Source of the DNA: JBDSGC01 sp046594105
Lineage (GTDB): Bacteria; Acidobacteriota; Thermoanaerobaculia; Gp7-AA8
Assembly: GCA_046594105.1 (NCBI GenBank)
Contig: JBKJQB010000016.1
Location: 1 to 27,658, forward strand
Direction: 5' to 3'
Length of the DNA: 27,658 nt
Below, piece by piece: positions 1 through 7,370 of this stretch; position 1 is the first letter of the stretch; each line of letters starts with the position of its first letter. Made by a program: the position numbers and the translations under genes. A model generated the notes under the pieces. It was not told the DNA's origin, ran no database searches, and saw only the letters and a list, made by a program, of their open reading frames with translations.

Positions 1-80
1 GGCGTCCTATACGTGACATTCGAGACATGTTGGTCTACATTCAAGTTTGTGCAACGCAGCTGCCACGCTGCGCCGCTCTC

Positions 81-110
81 TTGCGAAAATTTCGATCTTC
101 CCCCTGTAAG
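81..110 (+). promoter_or_regulatory. Possible promoter of the histone-like gene
   Basis: TTGCGA (81-86) and TGTAAG (105-110) are separated by 18 nt and lie just upstream of the AAGGAG/ATG of the histone-like gene. Each hexamer matches 4 of 6 positions of the sigma-70 consensus. This is a weak prediction. Confidence 0.25.
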
Positions 111-130
111 TTTTGAAAAGGAGAAACCGA

Positions 131-835
131 ATGGCAGCGTCCAGGAAATCGTCCAAGAAGTCCTCGAAGAAATCCTCCGGTCGTAAAGCATCGAAGTCGT
201 CCAGGCCCGCGAAAAAGTCCGCGAAGAAATCCGCGAAGAAATCCGCGAAAAAGTCCTCGAAGAAGTCCTCCGCCGCCAGAAAGCCGGCGAAGAAATCCTC
301 GAAGCGCGCTCCCGCCCGCAAGGCCTCCAGGAAGGCGTCCCGTCGTCCGGCCGCGGCGAAAAAACGCAGCACCGCGCGCAAGTCCACAGCGAAGCGTGGA
401 GCTGCTGCGAAGCGATCGACTGCCCGCAAGAGCGCCAAGGCGACGCGCAGCACCGCGAAGCGCCGTCCCGTTGCCCGAAAGGCAGCAGCGCCTCGCGCCG
501 CGAAACGTACCGCTCGGCGCCGGTCCGCCCCGAAACGCTCGACGGCCAAACGCACCGCCGCGGTTCGCCCCACCCCGTCGCGCACCGCACCATCGCGTCC
601 CAGCCCCGCGCGCTCGACCCCGAGCCCCCAGCCTGTTTCGCGTCCCACGGGAAGCGTGATCAGCCGCGTGGTGGAGCAGGTGAAGGAGAAGGCCACCGAC
701 TTCGGTCATGCCGTGCAGAACGTGCTGCCCGGCGGATCGAGCCACAGCGGCAGTAGTTCCTCGCAGTCGTCGTCTCAGCCGTCATGGAAGAGCAACCCAA
801 GCGGTCGTTTCGACGACGACCCTTCGAGCCTCTGA
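131..835 (+). CDS. Histone H1-like Lys/Ala/Ser-rich DNA-binding protein
   Basis: A 234-residue, extremely basic, low-complexity protein. Residues 1-60 are dominated by tandem KKSS/KKSA units, followed by Arg/Lys/Ala/Thr/Ser repeats (TARKS, STAKR types) to about residue 150. A Pro/Ser linker follows, then a short non-repetitive segment (about 175-205, VISRVVEQVKEKATDFGHAV) and a Ser-rich acidic tail ending FDDDPSSL. Composition matches bacterial H1-like proteins (Hc1/Hc2, BpH1, AlgP-type tails), which bind DNA non-specifically and help compact the nucleoid. That role is inferred from composition, not from a catalytic motif. The ATG at 131 is preferred over the TTG at 113 because AAGGAG (118-123) lies 7 nt upstream of it. 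The gene converges on the TPR-like gene ending at 911. The Lys/Ala repeats also create long spurious reverse-strand frames. Confidence 0.85.
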   Translation: MAASRKSSKKSSKKSSGRKASKSSRPAKKSAKKSAKKSAKKSSKKSSAARKPAKKSSKRAPARKASRKASRRPAAAKKRSTARKSTAKRGAAAKRSTARKSAKATRSTAKRRPVARKAAAPRAAKRTARRRSAPKRSTAKRTAAVRPTPSRTAPSRPSPARSTPSPQPVSRPTGSVISRVVEQVKEKATDFGHAVQNVLPGGSSHSGSSSSQSSSQPSWKSNPSGRFDDDPSSL

Positions 836-853
836 CGCTCTGGTGATCCCGCA

Positions 854-895
854 GGCGAGGGATCTGGCGACGCTCCGCGTCCCGGATTCCTCGCC
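854..895. terminator. Long hairpin between convergent genes (terminator or REP-like element)
   Basis: GGCGAGG (854-860) pairs with CCTCGCC (889-895). The inner strands continue as GATCTGG/CCGGATT-type pairs with two G-T wobbles and one bulged C (868), then GACGC/GCGTC closes a TCC triloop (874-876). That gives about 19 bp of near-continuous stem. It lies between the stop of the histone-like gene (835) and the stop of the TPR-like gene (911), so it could end transcription from both sides. There is no T-tract on either side, so a REP-like element is equally possible. Confidence 0.5.
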
Positions 896-910
896 GCAGT
901 TCTCACTTCC

Positions 911-1972
911 CTACTTCACGGCAGTCTGGAACGCCGCACGGATCCGGCGTGAGAAGTACTTTTGCGGCAAGCCATCCTTGAAGCGTCCGAACTGCCGGGC
1001 CTTCCGGAAGGACTCCATAGCCGCCGTCTTGTAGCTCTCATCCGCCTCAAAGGCCCATCGGGAGTACTGGGACGCCCCGAGGAATGCGTAGACCCATCCA
1101 TTCCGTGGCAGGTCTTCCGAGAGGCGCTTGAACGCCCGCTCCGATTCGTCGAAGTCTCCTCGGAAGTAACTCTCGAGTGCGGGCCGGAGACGCTTGGTGG
1201 TATCGGCCAGAATCACGGCGCCCGCCGCCGCTGGACGAGTCGGAACGGGAGCGATCGAGGGCCCCGGCATGTTGGGTGCGGTGGCCGAGTCCGCGAGGAG
1301 CACTGCGTTCCGGGCCGAAGCGAGGGCGGCGTTGAGGTCCTCATTCGATCGCGCGTTGCCCGATCGCTGGTTGGCCTCGACCAGAGCCTGCATGGCCTGC
1401 TGGTATTGAGGCGAGCTGTTGGCTCTGCGGTTTCGGGCGTTGGCCAGACTGGAGTTCGCTCCTGTGATCGCGCTGGCAACCTGTTGCCGAAGGCCCGGAT
1501 CGATAGAGGGACCGGCTGGTTGGACCGGAGCCGGGAGCGGAACCGGCGCCGGACGTGGTTGTGGTGCCGGAATGGGCGGAGCCGGCTGGGGCTCGGGCGA
1601 CGACGCGGATTCCAATTTCGATTTGGCCCGCTGCATCAGCGTCTCGACGGAGCCGAGGTTTTCCTCGCCGGCACCACTGGCCTTTTCCAGATCGCTGACT
1701 GCCTGTTCGTACTTGCCCAGATTCAAATTCGCGACCGCGCGGTAGTAGTACGGGTGATAATTGATGAAGATGGCACCGTAGGTTCTGGTCCTGTCGTTCT
1801 CTTTCCCATTGCCACTGATCGCAGCGCTCATCTTCTGCGCGGCGACCTGCCACTGTCCTTTGCGGATCGCGACGATACCGGCATCGTAATCGTCGTACCA
1901 GGACGCCTGGGCCACACCAGCACTGACGGCGACGGCAACCAGGATCAGGAAGAAGTCTCGGGTCCGTTTCAT
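911..1972 (-). CDS. Secreted TPR-like repeat protein, last gene of the kinase/FHA operon
   Basis: 353 residues with a clear signal peptide (MKRTRDFFLILVAVAVSAGV, cleavage near residue 23). Helical repeat segments follow at about 25-60 (YDDYDAGIVAIRKGQWQVAA) and 70-118 (YYYRAVANLNLGKYEQAVSD), which look like tetratricopeptide repeats. A Pro/Ala linker (about 125-155) leads to a second helical region, and a C-terminal TPR-like block spans about 258-345 (ALESYFRGDFDESERAFKRL). The ending KYFSRRIRAAF resembles the C-terminal signature of secreted TPR proteins from Acidobacteria, as I remember it. The ATG overlaps the kinase stop codon by 4 nt (1969-1972), which implies translational coupling. A scaffold or sensor role outside the cytoplasm, perhaps contacting the kinase's external PEGA-like domain, is inferred. 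No enzyme motif is seen. Confidence 0.85.
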   Translation of the reverse strand: MKRTRDFFLILVAVAVSAGVAQASWYDDYDAGIVAIRKGQWQVAAQKMSAAISGNGKENDRTRTYGAIFINYHPYYYRAVANLNLGKYEQAVSDLEKASGAGEENLGSVETLMQRAKSKLESASSPEPQPAPPIPAPQPRPAPVPLPAPVQPAGPSIDPGLRQQVASAITGANSSLANARNRRANSSPQYQQAMQALVEANQRSGNARSNEDLNAALASARNAVLLADSATAPNMPGPSIAPVPTRPAAAGAVILADTTKRLRPALESYFRGDFDESERAFKRLSEDLPRNGWVYAFLGASQYSRWAFEADESYKTAAMESFRKARQFGRFKDGLPQKYFSRRIRAAFQTAVK

Positions 1973-3747
1973 TGGTTCGACATTTCCTTCTCGATCGCTC
2001 CGATGTCCACCCCGCCAAGGTTTTCGTGGTGGGATTCCCGCTTTCCCTGACTGATCTGGACATCGAAGGTCTTGGGACCGTCCGGCCCCTTCAGCGTGAC
2101 CTTGTACGTGCCTGGGTCGAGATCGACGCGCGTCGGAGTCGATCGTTTCTCATCGCTCAGATCCACTGATTTCTGGTTCTTCTCATTGACGATGCCCTCC
2201 AGCTCGCCCCAGGGTGACGCAGACAACAACAGAGCGCCCTGGCCTGCAGGAATGGGAGCCATTCCCAGTGCGGCAGTCGTGGTGACGCTGGCGGTCGAAG
2301 AAGCGACAGGTGCTGGCACCGCGGTAACAGACTGCTTCTGGTGCAGCAGGAACCAACCCCCACCGGCAAGGACGATCACCGTCGCGGCGATGGCCGCCAT
2401 CATTCCGACGTTGCTTTTTTTCGCCGGCGGCGCCATCTGGCGCTCCAACACTGTGGCCTCGGCGGCGGAGCCGCTCGGAGCCCACTGGCCCTTGGACTCC
2501 AACACGGTCGGAGCCGACTGCGTCCCCAGCCGTTCCAACACCGTGGCCTCGTTGCTTCCGGTGGACTGCGTGAGTCCACGCTCCATCACCGTGGCTTCAT
2601 TCGCGGCGTTGCCGGCTCCGGCCCGCTGCGAGGGCATCGTTCCCCCGACCTGCGTTTGCTGCGTGGGCGCGGCGCCTCCCATGGTGGGCGACTGACCGGT
2701 GGTGAATTTGGGAAGATCGGCGAGGGTCTGCGCACCGGAGAGTGTGACCATGCGCTCGCCCAGACCATACTTCTGATCGGGCGGGATGGTGACGCGAATG
2801 GCCTCCAGCGCCTGAGCGAAGTCCGCCGCCGTCGCGAATCGATGATCGCGGTTCTTCTCCAGCGATTTCATGATGATCGCTTCGAGCTGGGCCGGAACTC
2901 GTACTTCCGGATTCAGATCGTGAATGGCAGCCGGCTTCTCGGTGACGTGTTTGAGGATGTAGCCGTGTGGATTGGTGGCCTGAAACGGGGCCCGTCCGGC
3001 GAGCATCTCGTACATCAGGATTCCGAATGAGTAGAGATCGCTGCGCGGATCGAGATGCTCGTTGTCCTTGAGGAACCCGGCCTGTTCCGGCGAGGCGTAC
3101 TTGAGTTTCCCCAGGAACATGCCGGTCTGGGTCAGCCCCTGTCCCGACTCCCCCTCGTTCAGCGACTTGGCGATCCCGAAGTCGATCACCTTGACCAGCA
3201 GCTTTCCGTGATGGTCCTGCGACAGCATGATGTTCTCGGGCGAGATATCGCGATGGATCAGCCCCATGGAGTGAAGATGATCGAGGCCGGTGAGCGCCTG
3301 GATGGCGATTTCCGTGGTCAGTCGCGGGGGCATGGGACCGGTCTGGGCGATCCATTTCTGAATGTTGGTCCCGTCGATGAACTCCCAGACCATGTAGTAG
3401 GAACCGTCGTCGAGCTGGGCGAAGTCATAGAGCATCGCCAGGTTCTTCTGCTTGATCATGGTGGAGGTGCGGGCTTCCTGGAGGAAGCGCTGCATCCCCT
3501 GATCGTCGGCTGCCACGTTGGGGCGCATGATCTTGATCACGCGCAACTCGTTCAGATGGATGTGCCGGACCTTGAAGATTTCTCCCATGCCGCCGATGCC
3601 CAGGCGATCGAGGATCTGGTACTTGCCATCGATCAGGCGCGCGGCGTAGGTGCGCTGGAACAGCGTGATTTTCTCGCTGCAGTGGGGGCACTGATCGAGC
3701 TCGGATTCGATCGGCGCCTTGCACTTCATGCAGTTGATCTGGGTCAT
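1969..3747 (-). CDS. Transmembrane Ser/Thr protein kinase: zinc ribbon, kinase, TVxE repeats, PEGA-like domain
   Basis: 592 residues. An N-terminal zinc ribbon has Cys6, Cys9, Cys20 and Cys23. The Hanks-type kinase domain spans about 43-318: glycine loop from Gly50, ATP-anchoring Lys72 (VIK), catalytic HRDISPEN with Asp167, DFG at 189-191, and activation-loop Thr206/Thr208 before ASPE (218-221). The catalytic-loop Lys is Ser169, a variant also seen in other active-looking bacterial kinases. A flexible linker carries four TV(M/L)E motifs (Thr386, 402, 414, 432). One membrane helix (about 449-468) leads to an external PEGA-like domain (about 503-570). The start is supported by GAGAGG just upstream of the ATG. 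A 64-nt gap separates it from the FHA-kinase, and the 3' end overlaps the TPR-like gene by 4 nt. Substrates are unknown; FHA proteins of the same operon are the obvious candidates. Confidence 0.93.
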   Translation of the reverse strand: MTQINCMKCKAPIESELDQCPHCSEKITLFQRTYAARLIDGKYQILDRLGIGGMGEIFKVRHIHLNELRVIKIMRPNVAADDQGMQRFLQEARTSTMIKQKNLAMLYDFAQLDDGSYYMVWEFIDGTNIQKWIAQTGPMPPRLTTEIAIQALTGLDHLHSMGLIHRDISPENIMLSQDHHGKLLVKVIDFGIAKSLNEGESGQGLTQTGMFLGKLKYASPEQAGFLKDNEHLDPRSDLYSFGILMYEMLAGRAPFQATNPHGYILKHVTEKPAAIHDLNPEVRVPAQLEAIIMKSLEKNRDHRFATAADFAQALEAIRVTIPPDQKYGLGERMVTLSGAQTLADLPKFTTGQSPTMGGAAPTQQTQVGGTMPSQRAGAGNAANEATVMERGLTQSTGSNEATVLERLGTQSAPTVLESKGQWAPSGSAAEATVLERQMAPPAKKSNVGMMAAIAATVIVLAGGGWFLLHQKQSVTAVPAPVASSTASVTTTAALGMAPIPAGQGALLLSASPWGELEGIVNEKNQKSVDLSDEKRSTPTRVDLDPGTYKVTLKGPDGPKTFDVQISQGKRESHHENLGGVDIGAIEKEMSNQ

Positions 3748-3811
3748 CGGTTCCTCTCAAATCGAGACATCAGAGAAGGGGAGGGAGTCCATTGCATCCT
3801 GGCCGCCCGCA

Positions 3812-5032
3812 TCAGTGGTCCCGCAACACATAGGTGCATGCCGGGTCGGCTCCAAAGCGAACGACATCTCCCGGCTTGATCGTTGCTCGTTCTACCCGCG
3901 TGTTATTGACGTACGTTCCGTTGGCCGACTTCAGGTCCTCCACCAGGCAGGTTGCTCCGCTCAGAGTGATCTTGGCGTGACGACGGGAGACGGCAGGGTG
4001 GGAAAGAACGACGGAGCAGGTCCGATCCCGCCCGACCATGATGTTCTCGCCTTCCAGCGAATGCTTTTCGTTGGTCTCCGCCTTGACGTTCACCAGCGCC
4101 CAGTTGGCCGGCACCGCTGTGGCAACGGGAGCGGCAGCTGCCGCAGCGACCGCCGGTGATCCCATGGTTCGTGCGCCCGGTCGCGAGTTGTACTCCTCGA
4201 GGGCTTCGAAGAACTCCCGGGCGCTCTCATAACGCTGATCCATGCGCGGATGCATCGCTTTGAGCACGATGGCCTCGAGCTCTGCATCGATCTCCGGACG
4301 TACCACCCTCGGTGCCTGTTTCTCGCCGCGATAGATGGCGTCGATCAGCTTCGGCAGCGAGCGGCTGTTGAAGGGCAGTGCCCCGGTGAGCATTTCGTAC
4401 AGGACCACTCCCGCGGAATAGACATCGCTCTTCGCCCCGGCATCCTTCGGCTCGCGGATCTGCTCGGGGGACATGTAATGCGGAGTGCCCAGGAGGAATC
4501 CCGATTTGGTCAGGATGGTCTGGCCGGTGCCCGCCCCTCCCTCCTTGATCTTGGCGATCCCGAAGTCGGTGACCTTGACGCTCCCGCCCTTTTCCCGGAT
4601 CAGATTGGCCGGCTTGATATCGCGATGCACGATGCCTTTGCCGTGCGCATAGACCAGAGCTTCCAGCATGCACTGCGCCACTCCGATGGCGTCGGCAAGG
4701 GGAAGGGCTCCCTGCTCCGCCAGCAGAACGTCCACCGGCGTGCCCTCCACATACTCCATGATCAGGACCGCACTCTGCGGGTCGTTGATGAATTCGTAGA
4801 ACCGGGTGATGTAGCGGTGGCGCAGCTTCGACAGAATCTGCGCTTCCTTCACGAACCGCTTCCGCGCCGTCACCTCTCCCGCCAGTTCCTCGGTCATCAC
4901 CTTCAGAACGATCGGGTATCCCTCCGGCAGCGTCTCGGTCCGGGCCAGAGTCTTTCCGACGAAGACCTTGCTCATCCCGCCTTCGCCGATCTCCCGCTCG
5001 ATCTTGTAGTTGCCGACAACGTTTCCGATCAT
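3812..5032 (-). CDS. Soluble Ser/Thr protein kinase with C-terminal FHA domain
   Basis: 406 residues with no membrane helix. The Hanks-type kinase spans about 8-282: glycine loop IGEGGM (15-20), Lys44 in IVLK, HRDIKPAN with Asp138 and Lys140, DFG at 156-158, Thr/Ser-rich activation loop (TILTKSGFLLGT), and MSPEQ with SPE at 188-190. An Ala/Pro linker (about 283-310) leads to an FHA domain (about 325-404) with GRD (335-337), SRRH (349-352) and SANGTYV (369-375), the conserved phosphothreonine-binding set. The FHA could bind autophosphorylated kinase, the TVxE motifs of the neighbouring kinase, or shared substrates. The ATG overlaps the upstream FHA gene's stop by 4 nt (5029-5032). All key catalytic residues are present, so an active kinase is expected. 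Confidence 0.94.
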   Translation of the reverse strand: MIGNVVGNYKIEREIGEGGMSKVFVGKTLARTETLPEGYPIVLKVMTEELAGEVTARKRFVKEAQILSKLRHRYITRFYEFINDPQSAVLIMEYVEGTPVDVLLAEQGALPLADAIGVAQCMLEALVYAHGKGIVHRDIKPANLIREKGGSVKVTDFGIAKIKEGGAGTGQTILTKSGFLLGTPHYMSPEQIREPKDAGAKSDVYSAGVVLYEMLTGALPFNSRSLPKLIDAIYRGEKQAPRVVRPEIDAELEAIVLKAMHPRMDQRYESAREFFEALEEYNSRPGARTMGSPAVAAAAAAPVATAVPANWALVNVKAETNEKHSLEGENIMVGRDRTCSVVLSHPAVSRRHAKITLSGATCLVEDLKSANGTYVNNTRVERATIKPGDVVRFGADPACTYVLRDH

Positions 5033-5745
5033 TTCAGAGCACCCTCGTCATCCCAGAAAAATCCCTCATCGCAGAGGGGGATGAACAGAAACTGGTGCCC
5101 GCCTACACGAACGACGTCGCGGGCGATCAGATCGCGGCGCGGCTCGATCTCCATCTCGTTCACATAGGTCCCATTGGTGGAGTTGTGGTCCATGAGGATG
5201 AACCGCCGCTCTTCGGGCCGGAAGACCAGATCGGCGTGATGGGATGAGGCCTGATCGTCATTGATGGAGATGTCCGAGCGCTTGTCGCGACCGAGAATGT
5301 TGCGGCCGATGCGGATGCCGTAGGACTCGCCGCGGGCAGGCCCGCTCAGCGCGACCAGCCAGCCCACCACGTACCGCTTGGCCGGGGCGTTCAAGTCGAT
5401 CTTCTGCACCGCCACGGTGCGCTCCATGAGAGGCGGCTGCGAGAGCGGCGTGGACGGCGGTTCCCGCCGCGGCGCCTCCAATGGTGGAGGGACCGCGGTC
5501 GGCCGTCGCGGCTCCGGCTGCGCCACCGGCCGAGGTTCCACTCGAGGTTCCGGACGCTTTTCAACTCTCGGCTCGGGACGTTCCGGCCGGGCGTCCGAGC
5601 GGTTGTCGGAATTGGTAAATCGCGCCGGGCGAATCACGGGAATCTCCGCATCGGAGGATACGGGCGGACAGTAGGGACAGAGATCCCACGATTCGTCGAT
5701 GAAGTGCCCGTTCTCACACCGCTTGTCGGCCACGAGGGTCCTCAC
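5029..5745 (-). CDS. Zinc-ribbon FHA-domain protein
   Basis: 238 residues. The N-terminus has a likely metal-binding knuckle: Cys10, His14, Cys23 and Cys26 (RCENGH...LCPYC). A long Pro/Arg/Glu linker (about 35-108, PEPRVE-type repeats) carries a lone RTVAV segment (Thr110). The FHA domain spans about 140-222, with GRD (152-154), the ASSHH segment (about 166-170) and HNSTNGTYV (187-195). It has no enzymatic domain, so it is read as a phosphothreonine-dependent adaptor for the two kinases encoded just downstream. The frame opens with GTG at 5745, overlapping the protease stop by 4 nt. A second GTG at 5733 has GAGG at a better distance and may be the true start, removing four residues. The 3' end overlaps the FHA-kinase by 4 nt. 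Confidence 0.92.
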   Translation of the reverse strand: MRTLVADKRCENGHFIDESWDLCPYCPPVSSDAEIPVIRPARFTNSDNRSDARPERPEPRVEKRPEPRVEPRPVAQPEPRRPTAVPPPLEAPRREPPSTPLSQPPLMERTVAVQKIDLNAPAKRYVVGWLVALSGPARGESYGIRIGRNILGRDKRSDISINDDQASSHHADLVFRPEERRFILMDHNSTNGTYVNEMEIEPRRDLIARDVVRVGGHQFLFIPLCDEGFFWDDEGALK

Positions 5746-7367
5746 GCATGGAAGGCGACCGCCACCGCATTGCGGCCGCCGAAATAAATGATGTCCCCGT
5801 CGCTCAGAAAGCGTTTGTCGATTTTCTGATCGTTGACGAAGGTGCCATTCGATGAGTTCCGATCGATCAACAGCACTTTGCCGTCGATCGAGACCACTTC
5901 TGCATGCAGCCGGGAGACCTTTGGATTCTCCAATACGATCTCACAAATCCCTGATTCGCGCCCGATACGGATGCCCGATCCACCGAGGCCCAGCTTTTCA
6001 CCAGCCCGCGTCCCGTTGAGGATGGTGAAGCGTCCCAGCAGCCGGCTCTGGCCGGGCGGGAGACTCGATGGGGAAACCACCGTTTCTGTGGTGGCCCGCA
6101 TGAGGTCGGAAGGAAGCCGCGGCCGGCGGATCGCCGGCACCACGATCAAAAGCAGGACGGCGATGGCAGCGATTCCGATCGCCGAGAGTGCCACGGGATG
6201 CTTGCGCCAGAAGGGCATGGCCCGAGCGACGCGCTCGGCGTCATGTTCGAAACGGATGACGTCAGGAGAATGCGGAAAAAGCGCGCTGGCGCGCTCGAGC
6301 TGGGCCGACGCCAGCGTCCAGTTGCCTTCCGACGCCGCATCGAGCGCGGTGCGATACAACCGGTCGAACTCTCCCTGCCCATTCAGTTCGATCCTCGCTG
6401 CGGACAGAAACGCGCGCGCCACGTTGATGGGTACGAGAAACTTGATCTGTTCCGCATCGGCCCGGCCCCAGGTGGAGATGGCGATGACCTCTCCCTCCCG
6501 ATTCACGGCCGGACCGCCCGAGTTTCCCCGGTAGATGGCCACGTTCGATTGGAAGACCGGCGTATTCGCGGCATTCCGCTTGATGGCCGTGATCGTTCCC
6601 GGATTCACCGTGGCCTCGAGGTCGCTGTCGCGCGACAACCAGCCTCCGATGACTTCGTCGGTGCTGCTGGCCACGGCCGGATAGCCAACCGCCCAGATGG
6701 ACTCGCCAACCCGCACTGCGTCAGAGTCGCCCAGCGTCAGGGAGGGCAGATTCTTCCGCGGTACACGAAGGATGGCCAGATCGCTTCCGCCCGATGCGAG
6801 GTCGGGCGAAAATCGTTCGATCCGGAACGGCAGCTTGTCGCCGTTGGACAGCTCCACTTCATTGACGATGTGGATGTCCTGCAGGTCGCCGGCAGCGACC
6901 ACTCGCTCGATGTACCGTTCCAGAACCTCACTGTGATAGAGGCTTCGCAGGCGATCGACCGGGATGTTGCTCACCAGCGCGGCAATCGCACCGTTGCGCA
7001 ACAGGTCACGGCGCAATGCCTGGCCATCGCGCGTTCTGGCCACCACGTGACCGCTGGTCAGGATGATTCCGTCGGGATGAACGACGAATCCGCTGCCGGA
7101 GCCTCCCGCGCCGGTGTCGAACGTGAACGTTCCTCCGCGCGCCAGCGACGGGATGCCCATCCCGTTGCGTCGAAGTTCATCGCCGACTCCGGCCACCACA
7201 TCGCCGGAACAGACAAACCGGGCGGTGGCATAGGCGTTGACCCGAGCCACCGCCGGTTTGGCGATGTAGGCCATCTTCTGCACGTCGTCGAGATGAGAGG
7301 GATCACGCCTGCATGCCGAGGCCGCCAGAAGAATCAGAAGAAGGATCCATCGGCGACTCGCGGCCAT
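5742..7367 (-). CDS. Membrane trypsin-like serine protease with C-terminal cytoplasmic FHA domain
   Basis: 541 residues. The N-terminal secretion signal has a lipobox-like LAASAC (Cys19). A chymotrypsin/HtrA-fold protease follows with a full triad: His107 (TSGHVV), Asp196 (SDLAIL), Ser283 (GNSGGPAV). No PDZ domain is present, unlike DegP. Residues about 330-380 are helical (possible TPR-like hairpin), followed by a membrane helix (about 391-412) and a basic stop-transfer stretch (RRPR). A short segment with TTETVV leads to an FHA domain (about 455-541) with GRE (469-471), SRLH (485-488) and SSNGTFV (505-511). The expected topology is protease outside, FHA inside. Phosphothreonine binding in the cytoplasm could therefore gate proteolysis in the periplasm, or the reverse; this is inference. 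Three nt separate it from the phosphatase gene. Confidence 0.92.
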   Translation of the reverse strand: MAASRRWILLLILLAASACRRDPSHLDDVQKMAYIAKPAVARVNAYATARFVCSGDVVAGVGDELRRNGMGIPSLARGGTFTFDTGAGGSGSGFVVHPDGIILTSGHVVARTRDGQALRRDLLRNGAIAALVSNIPVDRLRSLYHSEVLERYIERVVAAGDLQDIHIVNEVELSNGDKLPFRIERFSPDLASGGSDLAILRVPRKNLPSLTLGDSDAVRVGESIWAVGYPAVASSTDEVIGGWLSRDSDLEATVNPGTITAIKRNAANTPVFQSNVAIYRGNSGGPAVNREGEVIAISTWGRADAEQIKFLVPINVARAFLSAARIELNGQGEFDRLYRTALDAASEGNWTLASAQLERASALFPHSPDVIRFEHDAERVARAMPFWRKHPVALSAIGIAAIAVLLLIVVPAIRRPRLPSDLMRATTETVVSPSSLPPGQSRLLGRFTILNGTRAGEKLGLGGSGIRIGRESGICEIVLENPKVSRLHAEVVSIDGKVLLIDRNSSNGTFVNDQKIDKRFLSDGDIIYFGGRNAVAVAFHA

Positions 7368-7370
7368 GGA

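Noticed and set aside
7..745. Reverse-strand frames opposite the histone-like gene
   Set aside because: Repeated FFADFF and Arg/Gly runs are the mirror of Lys/Ala/Ser repeats, not a protein.
962..2050. Plus-strand frame opposite the TPR-like gene, and similar frames at 6198-7751 and 7812-9923
   Set aside because: Antisense or out-of-frame to genes with full catalytic motifs; compositions are Arg/Gly-rich and uninformative.
5742..7367. Annotation of the protease as DegP/HtrA
   Set aside because: The triad fits the wider trypsin-like family, but there is no PDZ domain and the C-terminus is FHA, so the degP name would mislead.
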